Source: Heliomicrobium gestii (GTDB lineage: Bacteria > Bacillota > Desulfitobacteriia > Heliobacteriales > Heliobacteriaceae). From it: DNA of 64,000 bases. The position numbers and the translations under genes are program-made. The notes beneath the pieces are model-generated. The model did no database searches and had not been told where the DNA came from. It saw nothing but the letters and a program-made list of their open reading frames with translations. The stretch lies in the NCBI RefSeq assembly GCF_009877435.1, contig NZ_WXEX01000007.1:62001-126000 (forward strand), given 5' to 3'. This document shows, one piece after another, positions 1 through 8,876 of the stretch (the first letter of the stretch is position 1; the number at the start of each line of letters is the position of its first letter).

Positions 1-1135
1 CGGGCGCCCGCAAGGCGAGACCGGTGACAACGGCCATATCGGGCGTCATCCGTTCGAGACAATCCGGTTTGATTTGCGCCACCAGGCTTGTCTGCATGTC
101 CAAAACCGAGACGGGGAGCTTGAACTCCTGCGAAAAGTAGGTCTCAATCCCCCGCAGACGGGAGAGGCCGCCGCAGAGCACCAGATGGGCGAAGCTGTTG
201 TCCCGGTATTGCAGGTTGTAAAAATCGAGAGACCGGCGGACCTCTACAATCAATTCGGAAAGAAAGGATTGCAGGAGAATCTGCATCTCCGCGTTCTGCC
301 CGTCCATCCACCCTGCCGGCGCTTCATCCATCGTCACCGCGCCGGCGCTCGCCGAGGCATCCTCTGCGACAAGCCCTCCCAGCCTTTCCGTTTCGGCTGC
401 TTGCGACGTGACAGCCGTCTCCGCCAGCATCTGCCGCAACGTCGCCGCTTCGACGGGAAAGATCTCGCGCAGATTTTCCTCCAGACGGGCGGCGCCCAAC
501 TGGATGTAGCGGATGAACTGCACCCGACCCTCCCGGAACACGGTCAGGGTGGAACGGTCATCGCCGATATCGAGGCAGCCATAGGTGCGGAGGTCATTCT
601 CTCGCATCGCATTGAGGAGACGGCTGAGGGCAAAGGAGGCCGTCTCGACGGCGGTGACCGTCACCCCCGCCCCTTGGAGGCATTCGAAGTGCCGGACAAC
701 CTCCTCCTTCGGCAAGGCCACCAACAGCAGTTGGGCCATGGGGTCGCCTTCCACCTCAATGACGCCCTGATTCAGATAGTCATAGACGTAATCATCCGCC
801 GAAAGGGGCACATACTTCTCCAATTCCCAGCGCAGCGATGCTCGCAATTCCGCCTCAGGCATATGAGGCATGCGGACCTGGCGCGAGATCAAATTGCGCG
901 ACGGAAAGGTCAGCACCGCCCGTTTGACTCTTTTTCGCACGCCGGCTAGGCATTTCTCGATCGCAGCCTCCAGCGCCTGCCAGTAGGCCTCTGTGGTCAT
1001 GTCCCCCGCCGGCGGCGCAAAGGGCTGTTGTGTCGCCGCCACGATCTCGAAACGCCGGTTGCGCCGGGATACCTCGACCATGCGCACCGCCGCGCCGGCG
1101 ATCTCAATGCCCAGGGTGTTGATCGGTCCAAACAT
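1..1135 (-). CDS. pilM: PilM, type IV pilus inner-membrane platform ATPase-like protein (3' end outside window)
   Basis: Reading the minus strand from the ATG at 1135 gives an open frame of about 378 codons that runs off the left edge without a stop. It begins MFGPINTLGIEIAGAAVRMV, typical of the actin-like PilM/FtsA fold. A nucleotide-binding Asp-Ile-Gly segment (CLDIGDDRSTLTVF, near residue 190) and a C-terminal Gly-rich segment (LVLCGGLSRLRGIE, near residue 325) match the fold. PilM binds the N-terminus of PilN on the cytoplasmic face and links the PilN/PilO ring to the assembly motors. It lies 48 bp downstream of pilO and should be co-transcribed with it. The Shine-Dalgarno is GGTGAGGA just before the ATG. 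The N-O-M order differs from the usual M-N-O. Confidence 0.85.
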   Translation of the reverse strand, partial: MFGPINTLGIEIAGAAVRMVEVSRRNRRFEIVAATQQPFAPPAGDMTTEAYWQALEAAIEKCLAGVRKRVKRAVLTFPSRNLISRQVRMPHMPEAELRASLRWELEKYVPLSADDYVYDYLNQGVIEVEGDPMAQLLLVALPKEEVVRHFECLQGAGVTVTAVETASFALSRLLNAMRENDLRTYGCLDIGDDRSTLTVFREGRVQFIRYIQLGAARLEENLREIFPVEAATLRQMLAETAVTSQAAETERLGGLVAEDASASAGAVTMDEAPAGWMDGQNAEMQILLQSFLSELIVEVRRSLDFYNLQYRDNSFAHLVLCGGLSRLRGIETYFSQEFKLPVSVLDMQTSLVAQIKPDCLERMTPDMAVVTGLALRAP

Positions 1136-1183
1136 CTTCCTCACCTACCCTATTCCTAAAAAGGCGTTCACTCAACAGCGCCG

Positions 1184-2473
1184 TTAGCCCGACGCGCCGG
1201 CCCCCCCCTGCTGCGGCGGGCGCAACGGAATCGGGGAAAGAACAGGCGCTGCGCCTCCCTTCGACGCGTTGGGGGTCAGGCTCGGCAGGAAGGGGAATCC
1301 GGGAATGTTCGGAAGGCTCGGGATGGATGGAATCGACGGCAACGTTGACTCTCCGGAAGCCTTCGGCTTCGCGCCTGAACCCATTCCCGAACCGGCTCCC
1401 GGACCGATTGCCGGCCAGGTTCCCTGAGTGGTCGCCCCATTCTGCCATTGAGACGCCGGTATGTCACCGATATCATGCAGCCAGGGGTTGGTGTCATCCC
1501 AGACATGGGGTTCAAAGGGGTTGGGGCGACCCAGCCGGTATTGCTCCAGATCGACCGCATCAGGGCTTCCGCCCAGCCCGACCTCGAAAAAGGAGACCGT
1601 GAAAGCCGCATTGAGGATGGTCGTCTTCGGCTTGTTCTTTGAATCGGGCGGATAGGCGGCCCTGGGCAGCCGGGTGGTCACATTGCCCACGCTTTTTTGT
1701 TGCACATCCACATCGCCGGAAGGGGTCTTTGAAAAGGTGGTTACGACAACGTCGATCAATTCCAGAAGCACGTTCACCGAGTCTTTCTTTCCGTCACTGC
1801 CCTTGTCTTTGCTTTTCGTCTCTTTTTCCTTTTCCCGGTTCTCCCAGGTGAAGGCAAAATTGCGCACCAGCGCGCCGCCGCGCAGGTTCTCTAACCGCGC
1901 CGAAAAATCAACCAAGGCGTCGAAGGTGCCTTCCACAACCATACTCACCGGCGTTTCGGCCACCAATTTTCCATTTGAATCGGGGCGTTCCAATTTGGAC
2001 TTGGGAACGAAATACTTGACACTCACGTTTGCTGCCTTGGCCGCTTCGCCGACGAGCACGGCCATGGAACCGGTGGACAGTTCCGAGGGGTAGGCGCGAA
2101 AGAGTTGGCTGTTCCGAGTCCGGCTGTCGGCCAGTTGTTGTTCCAGTTGCGAAAGGTTTGCGATCCGCACCTTCGCCGACTCCAGCTTCTGTTTGGATGC
2201 AGGAAGCTCGTTCGAAAGGACCGTAAACTCGTCAAGCTGGCCCTCCAGCACAAAGATGTACAGGCTGGCGCTGACAACAGTGGCGCCGAAAATGCTCAAA
2301 AGCACCTTTTCCCGCTGGGTCCGCGCCGACCACCAACTGGCCTCGCCTTGACTGGTATGGGGAAACAACTGGCGCGATTGGTTCTTGAACCAAGCCACCA
2401 GGGACGACGCGCCCCCCTGGCTCGCTTTGAAGGAAAACCACCTGGAAAAGCGGGGGAATTTCGGCCCTTTCAT
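1184..2473 (-). CDS. pilO: PilO-like type IV pilus alignment protein with a long Pro-rich tail
   Basis: The protein has 429 residues. A basic cytoplasmic N-terminus is followed by one membrane segment (about residues 56-78), a coiled-coil stretch with repeated Leu/Lys/Asn (about 80-125) and an alpha/beta domain, which is the standard PilO layout. PilO pairs with PilN in the periplasm-side or wall-side ring that joins motor and pilus. Typical PilO is about 200 residues. This one carries a central Lys/Glu-rich insertion (near residues 215-230) and a C-terminal tail of about 120 residues rich in Pro, Ser and Gly with a repeating Ile/Leu-Pro-x pattern. Its ATG overlaps the pilN stop (ATGA), so the two are translationally coupled. 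The family call rests on architecture and neighbours more than on any single motif. Confidence 0.78.
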   Translation of the reverse strand: MKGPKFPRFSRWFSFKASQGGASSLVAWFKNQSRQLFPHTSQGEASWWSARTQREKVLLSIFGATVVSASLYIFVLEGQLDEFTVLSNELPASKQKLESAKVRIANLSQLEQQLADSRTRNSQLFRAYPSELSTGSMAVLVGEAAKAANVSVKYFVPKSKLERPDSNGKLVAETPVSMVVEGTFDALVDFSARLENLRGGALVRNFAFTWENREKEKETKSKDKGSDGKKDSVNVLLELIDVVVTTFSKTPSGDVDVQQKSVGNVTTRLPRAAYPPDSKNKPKTTILNAAFTVSFFEVGLGGSPDAVDLEQYRLGRPNPFEPHVWDDTNPWLHDIGDIPASQWQNGATTQGTWPAIGPGAGSGMGSGAKPKASGESTLPSIPSIPSLPNIPGFPFLPSLTPNASKGGAAPVLSPIPLRPPQQGGAGASG

Positions 2474-3105
2474 CGCCGTTCACCCCCTTGGGCGCCGCTT
2501 TTTTTCGTCCCGTCCTTGCCGTTCGAATCCACCGGAACGACCTGCAACTCCGGCGGGATCGGCGCCAACAGGGCCTGCACCTTGAAGCGGGTCACCCACT
2601 TGAAATCGACATTTTTATCGCGGGCATCGATCAGTTCGACACTGGAAAAGTACGGGAAGGTGCGCAGTTTCAGGACAAAAACGCCAACCTGCTCAAAGGC
2701 CACCGTTTCCCCTTCGATCTCAAGCACCGTTTTCGCCGGGTCGATTGTATTTAATGTAACCGTGGCCAGCCAGAGGCCGTCGGGCGTTACCCCTGTCACC
2801 TCGTTGAAAACCTTTGACCAGGGCACGCGGGCGCTCTGGAGTTGATTCAACAATTCGGCCTTCTTCCGGTTGTCATTGATTTCTTTTTCAATGGCCTCCA
2901 CCCGCCTGAGTTCGGGCTGAAGGGCAGCCATTTCCGCCGCAACGCGCTCGCCTTCTTTTTGGGATAGGTAAATCTTCGCCAGAAAAAAACCGTATCCGGC
3001 TAAACAAGCGAGCACGACCACGGTGACACCGCTGCGAATCAGCAAGGACCGCCTGTCCAGTTTTTTGGGGCGCAATTCGATAGGAAGTAGGTTGATCGAC
3101 TGCAC
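2470..3105 (-). CDS. pilN: PilN-like type IV pilus assembly protein
   Basis: This is a protein of 211 residues. It starts MQSINLLPIELRPK; the INLLP box is the PilM-binding signature of PilN. A single membrane segment follows (about residues 22-44), then a coiled coil with heptad Leu/Glu and a small alpha/beta domain. With PilO it forms the heterodimer that aligns the pilus machine. The gene sits between the prepilin peptidase (87 bp upstream) and pilO (4-bp overlap). The length is normal for the family. Confidence 0.85.
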   Translation of the reverse strand: MQSINLLPIELRPKKLDRRSLLIRSGVTVVVLACLAGYGFFLAKIYLSQKEGERVAAEMAALQPELRRVEAIEKEINDNRKKAELLNQLQSARVPWSKVFNEVTGVTPDGLWLATVTLNTIDPAKTVLEIEGETVAFEQVGVFVLKLRTFPYFSSVELIDARDKNVDFKWVTRFKVQALLAPIPPELQVVPVDSNGKDGTKKSGAQGGERR

Positions 3106-3192
3106 AATCGATGTCGCTCCTTAGCCGTGTTCTATTCGAAATCAAAAACAAGATGTGTCAAAGGATTAAGAAGCGACGTTTCATAAGGTTCG

Positions 3193-3975
3193 CTACTCCA
3201 AAAAGCGGCGAATGATCTCGCTCCATCGGCTGTCCAATAACAGAAAGACCGCGAAGTAACCGATCGCTAAGAAAGGACCGAAAGGCACCTCGGTCTTGCG
3301 CGTCCATTTCCCCGCGACCATGCCGGCGATGCCGGCGATGCTGCCGATCAGCGCGGCCAATGTCAGCGCCCACAGCGCGCCGGGCCAACCGAGCATCAGC
3401 CCGAAGACAAAGGCAAACTTCACATCGCCCAGCCCGAGTCCACCGTTGCTAAACCAGAAAACAGCGAAAAGCATCGCTGCGCCGAAAACTGCGCCCAGAA
3501 GACTGTTGAGGATGAGGTGGACATCGCCGCCGGTCCCAGAGACCTTCCAGCCCAGCCAAAGGGCGATGAATGGGAGCGCAGCCAACAACAGGATGTTGGG
3601 AATGATCTTGTGTTCGATGTCGATGCCGGCGATGACGATCAGGAAGGCGGCAAGAACAGACGCCGCCGCCCAGTCGAGCGACAGGCCGCCGTAAAAGGCG
3701 GATAATGCCGCAAAGGCGAGGCCGGTGAAACCCTCCACCAGGGGATACTGCCACGATACGTCTGCCCCGCAACCGCGGCACCTTCCCCGTTGCAGCAGGT
3801 AGCTGGCGATGGGAATAAGCTCTGCGGGCGACAGAAGCCGCCCGCAGGACACACAATGGGAACGGGGGAAAAGGATCGACTCGCCTCGCGGAATGCGACA
3901 GATGCACACATTCAGGAAGGAGCCGAGGATAGCGCCGAAAAAAAAGGCGACGCCGATGTCAAACATCGTGTCCAC
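3193..3975 (-). CDS. pilD: Prepilin peptidase / N-methyltransferase (PilD, A24 family)
   Basis: This polytopic membrane protease of 260 residues removes the leader of type IV prepilins and methylates the new N-terminus. The cytoplasmic loop carries two Cys pairs (CVSCG and CRGCG), the zinc-binding motif of the full-length bifunctional form. The two catalytic aspartates are visible in GIDIEHKIIP and in the signature GLGLGDVK. About eight hydrophobic segments are present. The coding start is GTG at 3975, overlapping the pilin stop by one base, or the ATG at 3966; neither has a strong Shine-Dalgarno, so translation is probably coupled to the pilin gene. The substrates are presumably the pilin just upstream and the minor pilins at 18.6-20.7 kb. 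Confidence 0.93.
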   Translation of the reverse strand: MDTMFDIGVAFFFGAILGSFLNVCICRIPRGESILFPRSHCVSCGRLLSPAELIPIASYLLQRGRCRGCGADVSWQYPLVEGFTGLAFAALSAFYGGLSLDWAAASVLAAFLIVIAGIDIEHKIIPNILLLAALPFIALWLGWKVSGTGGDVHLILNSLLGAVFGAAMLFAVFWFSNGGLGLGDVKFAFVFGLMLGWPGALWALTLAALIGSIAGIAGMVAGKWTRKTEVPFGPFLAIGYFAVFLLLDSRWSEIIRRFLE

Positions 3976-4499
3976 TAGAATCCATTGTAGGAAGTCGCCA
4001 ACGCGTTGTTGTTTGCCGGGTCAACATAAATGATCATTTGAAAGTTCGTCCGGTTTGCAGCAGTCGCTACAGCCGCTGACGTGTTGGTGCAGCCGATTGT
4101 AATCCCGGTCGTTGGGCTACCGCTAACCGCGGGAGTAAAGCCTGTCGTCGCAGGAAGGGAAGCGGTATAGGCATAGGCGTTTGTTCCCCACGGGTCGATT
4201 GTATCGGTAATCTCCCGGTCCAGATACCGCCCGTTCATCAGTACTTTATCCGTGCTGATTTGAGTAGCGGTCGGCAAGGTATTGTTATGTTCAATATAGT
4301 AGGAGCGAATCGCCGTCTCAAAAGCCTTGAAATCATTACGCACGCCGGCAGCCCGCGCGCGGTCTGTCGTGTTCCCCAACCGGGGCACCAACACCGCAAA
4401 GAGCACGCCGATGATCGCCACGACAATCATCAGTTCGATCAACGAGAAACCCTTTTGCTCCCTCGCTTGCTTCATCTTTTTCTGCCAAAATTCCAGCAT
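3975..4499 (-). CDS. Type IVa major pilin (prepilin)
   Basis: This prepilin has 174 residues with a 17-residue basic leader ending in KG and the mature start FSLIELMIVVAIIGVLFAV. That is the canonical class III signal: Gly at -1, Phe at +1 and Glu at +5, followed by the hydrophobic assembly helix. The globular part has Ala/Thr-rich stretches and a single visible Cys, so the classic disulfide D-loop seems absent. The Shine-Dalgarno is strong (AAAGGAGGAATC). The gene lies between pilC and pilD in the pilus operon, which together with that ribosome site suggests it is the main structural subunit. A pseudopilin role cannot be excluded from sequence alone. Confidence 0.9.
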   Translation of the reverse strand: MLEFWQKKMKQAREQKGFSLIELMIVVAIIGVLFAVLVPRLGNTTDRARAAGVRNDFKAFETAIRSYYIEHNNTLPTATQISTDKVLMNGRYLDREITDTIDPWGTNAYAYTASLPATTGFTPAVSGSPTTGITIGCTNTSAAVATAANRTNFQMIIYVDPANNNALATSYNGF

Positions 4500-4579
4500 G
4501 ATGATTCCTCCTTTGTTTTTGCAGTCAACGTTGCTTTATCCTTTTGAAAAACTATGGTGACACGCCTGGTCTTCTCCGT

Positions 4580-5824
4580 TCATTTTGCGCCGACGCTGCT
4601 GATCACCTCGAAGATAGGCAACAACATGGCGATGACCAGCATAGCGACCATCCCCCCCAGAACGACGAGCATGATGGGTTCAATGACGGTGGACAGGCGG
4701 CTGACAAGTCCGTTGACCTCCATCTCATAGTAATCGGAGACCTTTTCCAACATGACGTCCAATGCGCCGGTCTCTTCTCCGACGGCTACCATCTGCACCA
4801 CCATGGGCGGGAAGATGCCAGTCTTGCGCAGCGGGTCAGCCAGGCCCTGGCCCTTGCGGATGCTTTCCCGGGTATTCATCACCCCCTCCGATACGGCCTG
4901 ATTGCCCGCCGTCTTTTCAACGACCTCCAGCGCCTGCAGCATGGGGACGCCGCTGCGGATCAGCGTGCCCAGGGTGCGGCAGAAGCGCGCCACAGATACC
5001 TTGAGCAGCATATCGCCAAAGATGGGGATTTTGAGCGTGTACCGGTCCAGCAGCAGGCGCATCTGCGGCGTTTTGCGCAACTCGCCGAAAATAAGGTAGA
5101 GCGCCAGCGCCGCCAACAGGGCCGTCCACCAGTACCCTTTCACCCACTCCGAGAGGTCGAGGACCCGTTTCGTCAACGCCGGCAGTTCCGCGCCGAGGCT
5201 GCCCAGGGCGCTGGTGAAACGGGGGATGACAAAGCCGAGAATGAAAGTGACCGCCAGGATCCCGATGGAAAAGACAACAGCCGGATAGGTGAGCGCCGAT
5301 TTGACCTTGCTTCTCGTCTCGCTGTCTTTTTCAAAGTGAGTGGCCAGCCGTTGCAGCACCTCCTCCAGCACCCCGCCCAGTTCGCCCGCCTCGATCATGT
5401 GGACAAACATCTCCGGAAAGACATTGGGGTGAAGGCCCACCGCCTGGGAGAGGTTGTACCCGCGCTGCAGATCGGCAGCGACACGGAGCAGCGCTTGCCG
5501 CAAGGCGGGGTGTTCCGTTTGTTGGGTCAATATGGATAAGGAGCTGTGAATGGGAACACCAGCATTTACCAAGGTAGAAAGTTGCCGGCAAAAGACAGCC
5601 AAAACCTTGGCCGGCGTCTTCCGGCGAAAGACGGAAAAGGCGGATCCGGCTGCATCACCTGCGCCGGCGGATTTCGCCGCTCCACCCTTCTCCTCTCTCA
5701 CCTCAACGACAAACAGTCCCTGTTCTCGCAATGTCAAGGCGACCGACTTCTCTGATTCTTCCTGAATCGTGCCTTCCCGCACCGTTCCCCGACTATCGCG
5801 CGCTCGATACCGGTATGTAGCCAT
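4580..5824 (-). CDS. pilC: PilC, type IV pilus inner-membrane platform protein
   Basis: The protein has 414 residues with the tandem T2SF/PilC fold: two repeated cytoplasmic helical domains (FCRQLSTLVNAGVPI near residues 75-90 and FCRTLGTLIRSGVPM near 280-295) and three membrane segments, the last at the C-terminus. A short N-terminal domain (YRYRARDSRG) precedes them. PilC sits in the centre of the basal body and is turned by the PilB and PilT motors. The start ATG at 5824 has GAGGTGG upstream. A gap of 180 bp separates it from pilT, long enough to contain its own promoter or a short hairpin (about 5858-5880). Confidence 0.93.
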   Translation of the reverse strand: MATYRYRARDSRGTVREGTIQEESEKSVALTLREQGLFVVEVREEKGGAAKSAGAGDAAGSAFSVFRRKTPAKVLAVFCRQLSTLVNAGVPIHSSLSILTQQTEHPALRQALLRVAADLQRGYNLSQAVGLHPNVFPEMFVHMIEAGELGGVLEEVLQRLATHFEKDSETRSKVKSALTYPAVVFSIGILAVTFILGFVIPRFTSALGSLGAELPALTKRVLDLSEWVKGYWWTALLAALALYLIFGELRKTPQMRLLLDRYTLKIPIFGDMLLKVSVARFCRTLGTLIRSGVPMLQALEVVEKTAGNQAVSEGVMNTRESIRKGQGLADPLRKTGIFPPMVVQMVAVGEETGALDVMLEKVSDYYEMEVNGLVSRLSTVIEPIMLVVLGGMVAMLVIAMLLPIFEVISSVGAK

Positions 5825-6003
5825 GTTGTTCCACCTCAGCGTCGGGGGTTCACAGGAGACCCACGGAAAATGGGCCTCAAATCCTATTGACAGATATCAC
5901 CTGTGTAAATTCATTTTAAATCCATCGGTCTCTTTTTGCAAAGTGATTTTTTACCAATTACACGAATTTTAATGAATCTTAAACCAAACCTTCGACACCA
6001 TGG

Positions 6004-7095
6004 TCAATACATATCCATCATATACCGCATCAAGGCATCGGGATCGGCGGACTTCTTCACCGCTTCCTCCCGGGAAACGAGTCCTTTGGTCACGAGATGC
6101 TTCAAGGCCATATGCATGGTCTGCATGCCCAGCTTGCCGCCTGTCTGTATGGCCGTAGCGATCTGGTGGGTCTTGCCCTCGCGGATCAGGTTGCGGATAG
6201 CGGTCGTGCAGACCATGATCTCCTGCGCCACGACCCGTCCCTTTCCGTCGGCGCGAGGCAGCAGTTGCTGGCATACGACCCCTTGCAGCACCGTCGCCAG
6301 TTGGATGCGGATCTGCGCCTGCTGGCCCACATCAAACACGTCGATGATCCGGTCGATCGTCTGGGAGACATCGTTGGTGTGCAGTGTGGCCATGACCAGG
6401 TGGCCCGTCTCGGCGGCGGTGATGGCTGTGGCGATCGTCTCCAGGTCGCGCATCTCGCCGACGAGGATCACATCGGGATCCTCCCGCATGGCCGCCCGCA
6501 CCGCGCCGGCAAAGGAGGTCGAGTCGAGCCCGATTTCCCGCTGGTTGACGATGCTCTTGTTGTGGCGGTGCAGAAATTCGATGGGATCCTCCAGGGTGAT
6601 GATATGTTCGGCGCGCTCCTCATTGATCAGATCGATCATGGCGGCCAGTGTCGTCGACTTGCCGCTGCCGGTGGGACCGGTGACCAGCACGAGCCCGTTG
6701 GGACGGCGGGCCAGGTTGGCCAGCACCTCCGGCAGGCCCAATTCCCGAAAGGAGGGGGGCTTGAGCGGGATGATCCGCAACACCATGGCGGCGCTGCCCC
6801 GCTGGCGGAAGACGTTGACCCGGAATCGCCCGATCGTCGGCACGGCGTAGGAGAGGTCCGCCTCACCCTTCTGCTCGAACTGGGCGAGTTGCTTTTCATT
6901 GAGGACCTGGCGGACCAATGCGTCCGTGTCCGGCGGCATCAAGGGGCGCAACCAGCCGCTGTCGATGGGCGCGCCCAGTTCCTGGAGCAGCGTCAGTTTG
7001 CCGTTGATCCGGAAGGAGGGCATCCGGCCGACGGTGAGATGTACGTCAGAGGCGCCTTTGGCGGCGGCAAGCGCCAGGATATCGTTGATCTGCAT
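6004..7095 (-). CDS. pilT: PilT, pilus retraction ATPase
   Basis: This hexameric secretion ATPase has 363 residues. Walker A is GPTGSGKST (near residue 143), the Asp box and Walker B appear in EDPDVILVGEMRD, and the His box is HLVMATLHTND. The AIRNLIREGK segment near residue 300 is the PilT C-terminal retraction motif. The protein depolymerises the pilus for twitching and DNA uptake. It lies 17 bp downstream of pilB, with a GGGGAG ribosome site. The length is standard and no zinc-finger Cys motif is present, unlike PilB. Confidence 0.95.
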   Translation of the reverse strand: MQINDILALAAAKGASDVHLTVGRMPSFRINGKLTLLQELGAPIDSGWLRPLMPPDTDALVRQVLNEKQLAQFEQKGEADLSYAVPTIGRFRVNVFRQRGSAAMVLRIIPLKPPSFRELGLPEVLANLARRPNGLVLVTGPTGSGKSTTLAAMIDLINEERAEHIITLEDPIEFLHRHNKSIVNQREIGLDSTSFAGAVRAAMREDPDVILVGEMRDLETIATAITAAETGHLVMATLHTNDVSQTIDRIIDVFDVGQQAQIRIQLATVLQGVVCQQLLPRADGKGRVVAQEIMVCTTAIRNLIREGKTHQIATAIQTGGKLGMQTMHMALKHLVTKGLVSREEAVKKSADPDALMRYMMDMY

Positions 7096-7112
7096 GGATG
7101 ACCCGCTCCCCG

Positions 7113-8828
7113 CTATTCATTGACATCAGCCACACGCAGGATCTCCTGGACCGTTGTCTGCCCCTGCAGCACCTTGCTCATCCCGTCCTGGCTGATCGGG
7201 ATCATCCCGTCCCGCACAGCTTGGGCGGCGATGGCGTCGGCAGAGGCCCGCTCCAGGATCAGCTTGCGCTGCGCCGGTGTGATGGTCAGGACCTCGTGGA
7301 TGGCAACCCGTTTCCGGTAGCCTGTGTTGTTGCAGGCGACACAACCGCGCCCTTGGTAGAGGGTCAGCGGGGCGTCATCGGGCACGTCGAGATAGATCCG
7401 TTCCGGCGAACCCGGCGCAGGCGTGTAGGCCCGCTTGCAGTTGGCGCAGACGCGCCGCACCAGCCGCTGGGCCACAACCCCCACGAGGGAAGAGGCGACC
7501 AAAAAGGGCTCGACGCCCATATCGATCAGCCGGTTGACGGAACCGGCCGCGTCATTTGTATGTAAGGTTGAAAAGACAAGGTGTCCTGTCGTCGCCGCCC
7601 GGACGCCGATCTCCGCCGTCTCCCGATCACGAATCTCCCCGACGAGGATCACATCGGGGTCCTGGCGGAGGATGGACCGGAGGCCGCTGGCAAAATCGAG
7701 GCCGGCCCGCAGGTTGACCTGCACCTGGTTGACGCCATCAAGGACATACTCGACGGGATCCTCGATGGTGACGATGTTTTTCTCAGGTGAATTGATCTCG
7801 TTGATCGACGCGTAGAGGGTCGTCGTTTTTCCCGACCCGGTGGGGCCTGTGATCAGGACCATGCCGTAGGGGGTGCGGACCAGTTTCTCATACCGTCGGA
7901 GCGTCTCATTTTGGAAACCCAACTGGCGCAGATCGAAGAGCACATTGCTCTTGTCGAGCAGGCGAATGACGCATTTTTCCCCATGGATGGCCGGCAGCGT
8001 GGAGACGCGCAGGTCGATCATCTTGTCGCCCAACCGGGTCTGAATCCGCCCATCCTGGGGAAGCCGTTTTTCGGCGATGTTCATCTTTGCCAACAGCTTG
8101 ATCCGCGACAGCAGGGCCGCGTGGGAAGCCTTCGGCAGTGCCAGCACATCGCGGAGGAGGCCGTCACAGCGGTAGCGAACGCGAACAGCGCTCTCCTGGG
8201 GCTCGATGTGGATATCGCTGGCGCTCTCCTTGGCCCCCTGTTGCAGGATCGTGTTGACCACCCGGACAATGGGCGCATCGTCGACAGCCGTCATCCGTTC
8301 CAGTTCAGACAGGTCGATGATGGCGCTTTCCTCTTCGACGCGGTTGGCTTCGACCTCCAAGCGCCGGATGTCCGCTTCCTGGTCCTCATTCAACCCGAAG
8401 ATCTTTTCAAAGACCTGATCCATCTCTTCCTCAGAGGCGATGGCCTGGTCGATCTCCAGGCTGGTGGCCAGTTTGATGTCATCGAGGGCCAGCAGGTTCA
8501 AGGGGTCGGCCATGGCCACGGTCAGCCGGTTTCCGACGCGCTTGACCGGCAAGCACTTGTGGCGCCGGCAGAGGTTCTCCGGAAGCAGCTTCAACACATC
8601 TGGGTTAAGTTGATAATGGAGCAGGGAGATGGTCGGAATCCCCAATTGAAATTCCAAGACCTCATTGATCATCTGGGTGGTTACAAAACCGAGGCGAACC
8701 AAGGCCTGCCCCAGGCGATCCCCTTTGTGCCGCTGCTCTTCCAGCGCCTGTTGGAGCTGCTCCTCTGTGATCAGGTGGTATTCAAGTAACAGGTCGCCTA
8801 ACTTTCGTCGGATCGCCGCTGCCGCCAT
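7113..8828 (-). CDS. pilB: PilB, pilus extension ATPase
   Basis: The protein has 571 residues from the ATG at 8828, which has GGAGGAGG upstream; a further ATG 15 bp earlier lacks such a site. The N-terminal MshEN/GspE domain (about 1-150) is followed by the ATPase core with Walker A GPTGSGKTTT (near residue 326), VGEIRDRET as Walker B and the His box STLHTNDA. A tetra-Cys zinc site (CANCK and CVACN) is present, as expected for the extension motor. PilB drives pilin polymerisation at PilC. It begins 34 bp after aroB, so the pilus operon appears to continue straight from the aro genes. Confidence 0.95.
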   Translation of the reverse strand: MAAAAIRRKLGDLLLEYHLITEEQLQQALEEQRHKGDRLGQALVRLGFVTTQMINEVLEFQLGIPTISLLHYQLNPDVLKLLPENLCRRHKCLPVKRVGNRLTVAMADPLNLLALDDIKLATSLEIDQAIASEEEMDQVFEKIFGLNEDQEADIRRLEVEANRVEEESAIIDLSELERMTAVDDAPIVRVVNTILQQGAKESASDIHIEPQESAVRVRYRCDGLLRDVLALPKASHAALLSRIKLLAKMNIAEKRLPQDGRIQTRLGDKMIDLRVSTLPAIHGEKCVIRLLDKSNVLFDLRQLGFQNETLRRYEKLVRTPYGMVLITGPTGSGKTTTLYASINEINSPEKNIVTIEDPVEYVLDGVNQVQVNLRAGLDFASGLRSILRQDPDVILVGEIRDRETAEIGVRAATTGHLVFSTLHTNDAAGSVNRLIDMGVEPFLVASSLVGVVAQRLVRRVCANCKRAYTPAPGSPERIYLDVPDDAPLTLYQGRGCVACNNTGYRKRVAIHEVLTITPAQRKLILERASADAIAAQAVRDGMIPISQDGMSKVLQGQTTVQEILRVADVNE

Positions 8829-8876
8829 AACTGCCTCCTCCATTGCGCGACCTTCGCCGTCTCGCTCCTCTGGCGT

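Noticed and set aside
4544-5539. 331-codon plus-strand frame over pilC
   Set aside because: It is a shadow of pilC. Similar long antisense frames over pilT (6097-7101), ppk1 (40252-41379) and fabK (52268-53188) were dropped for the same reason.
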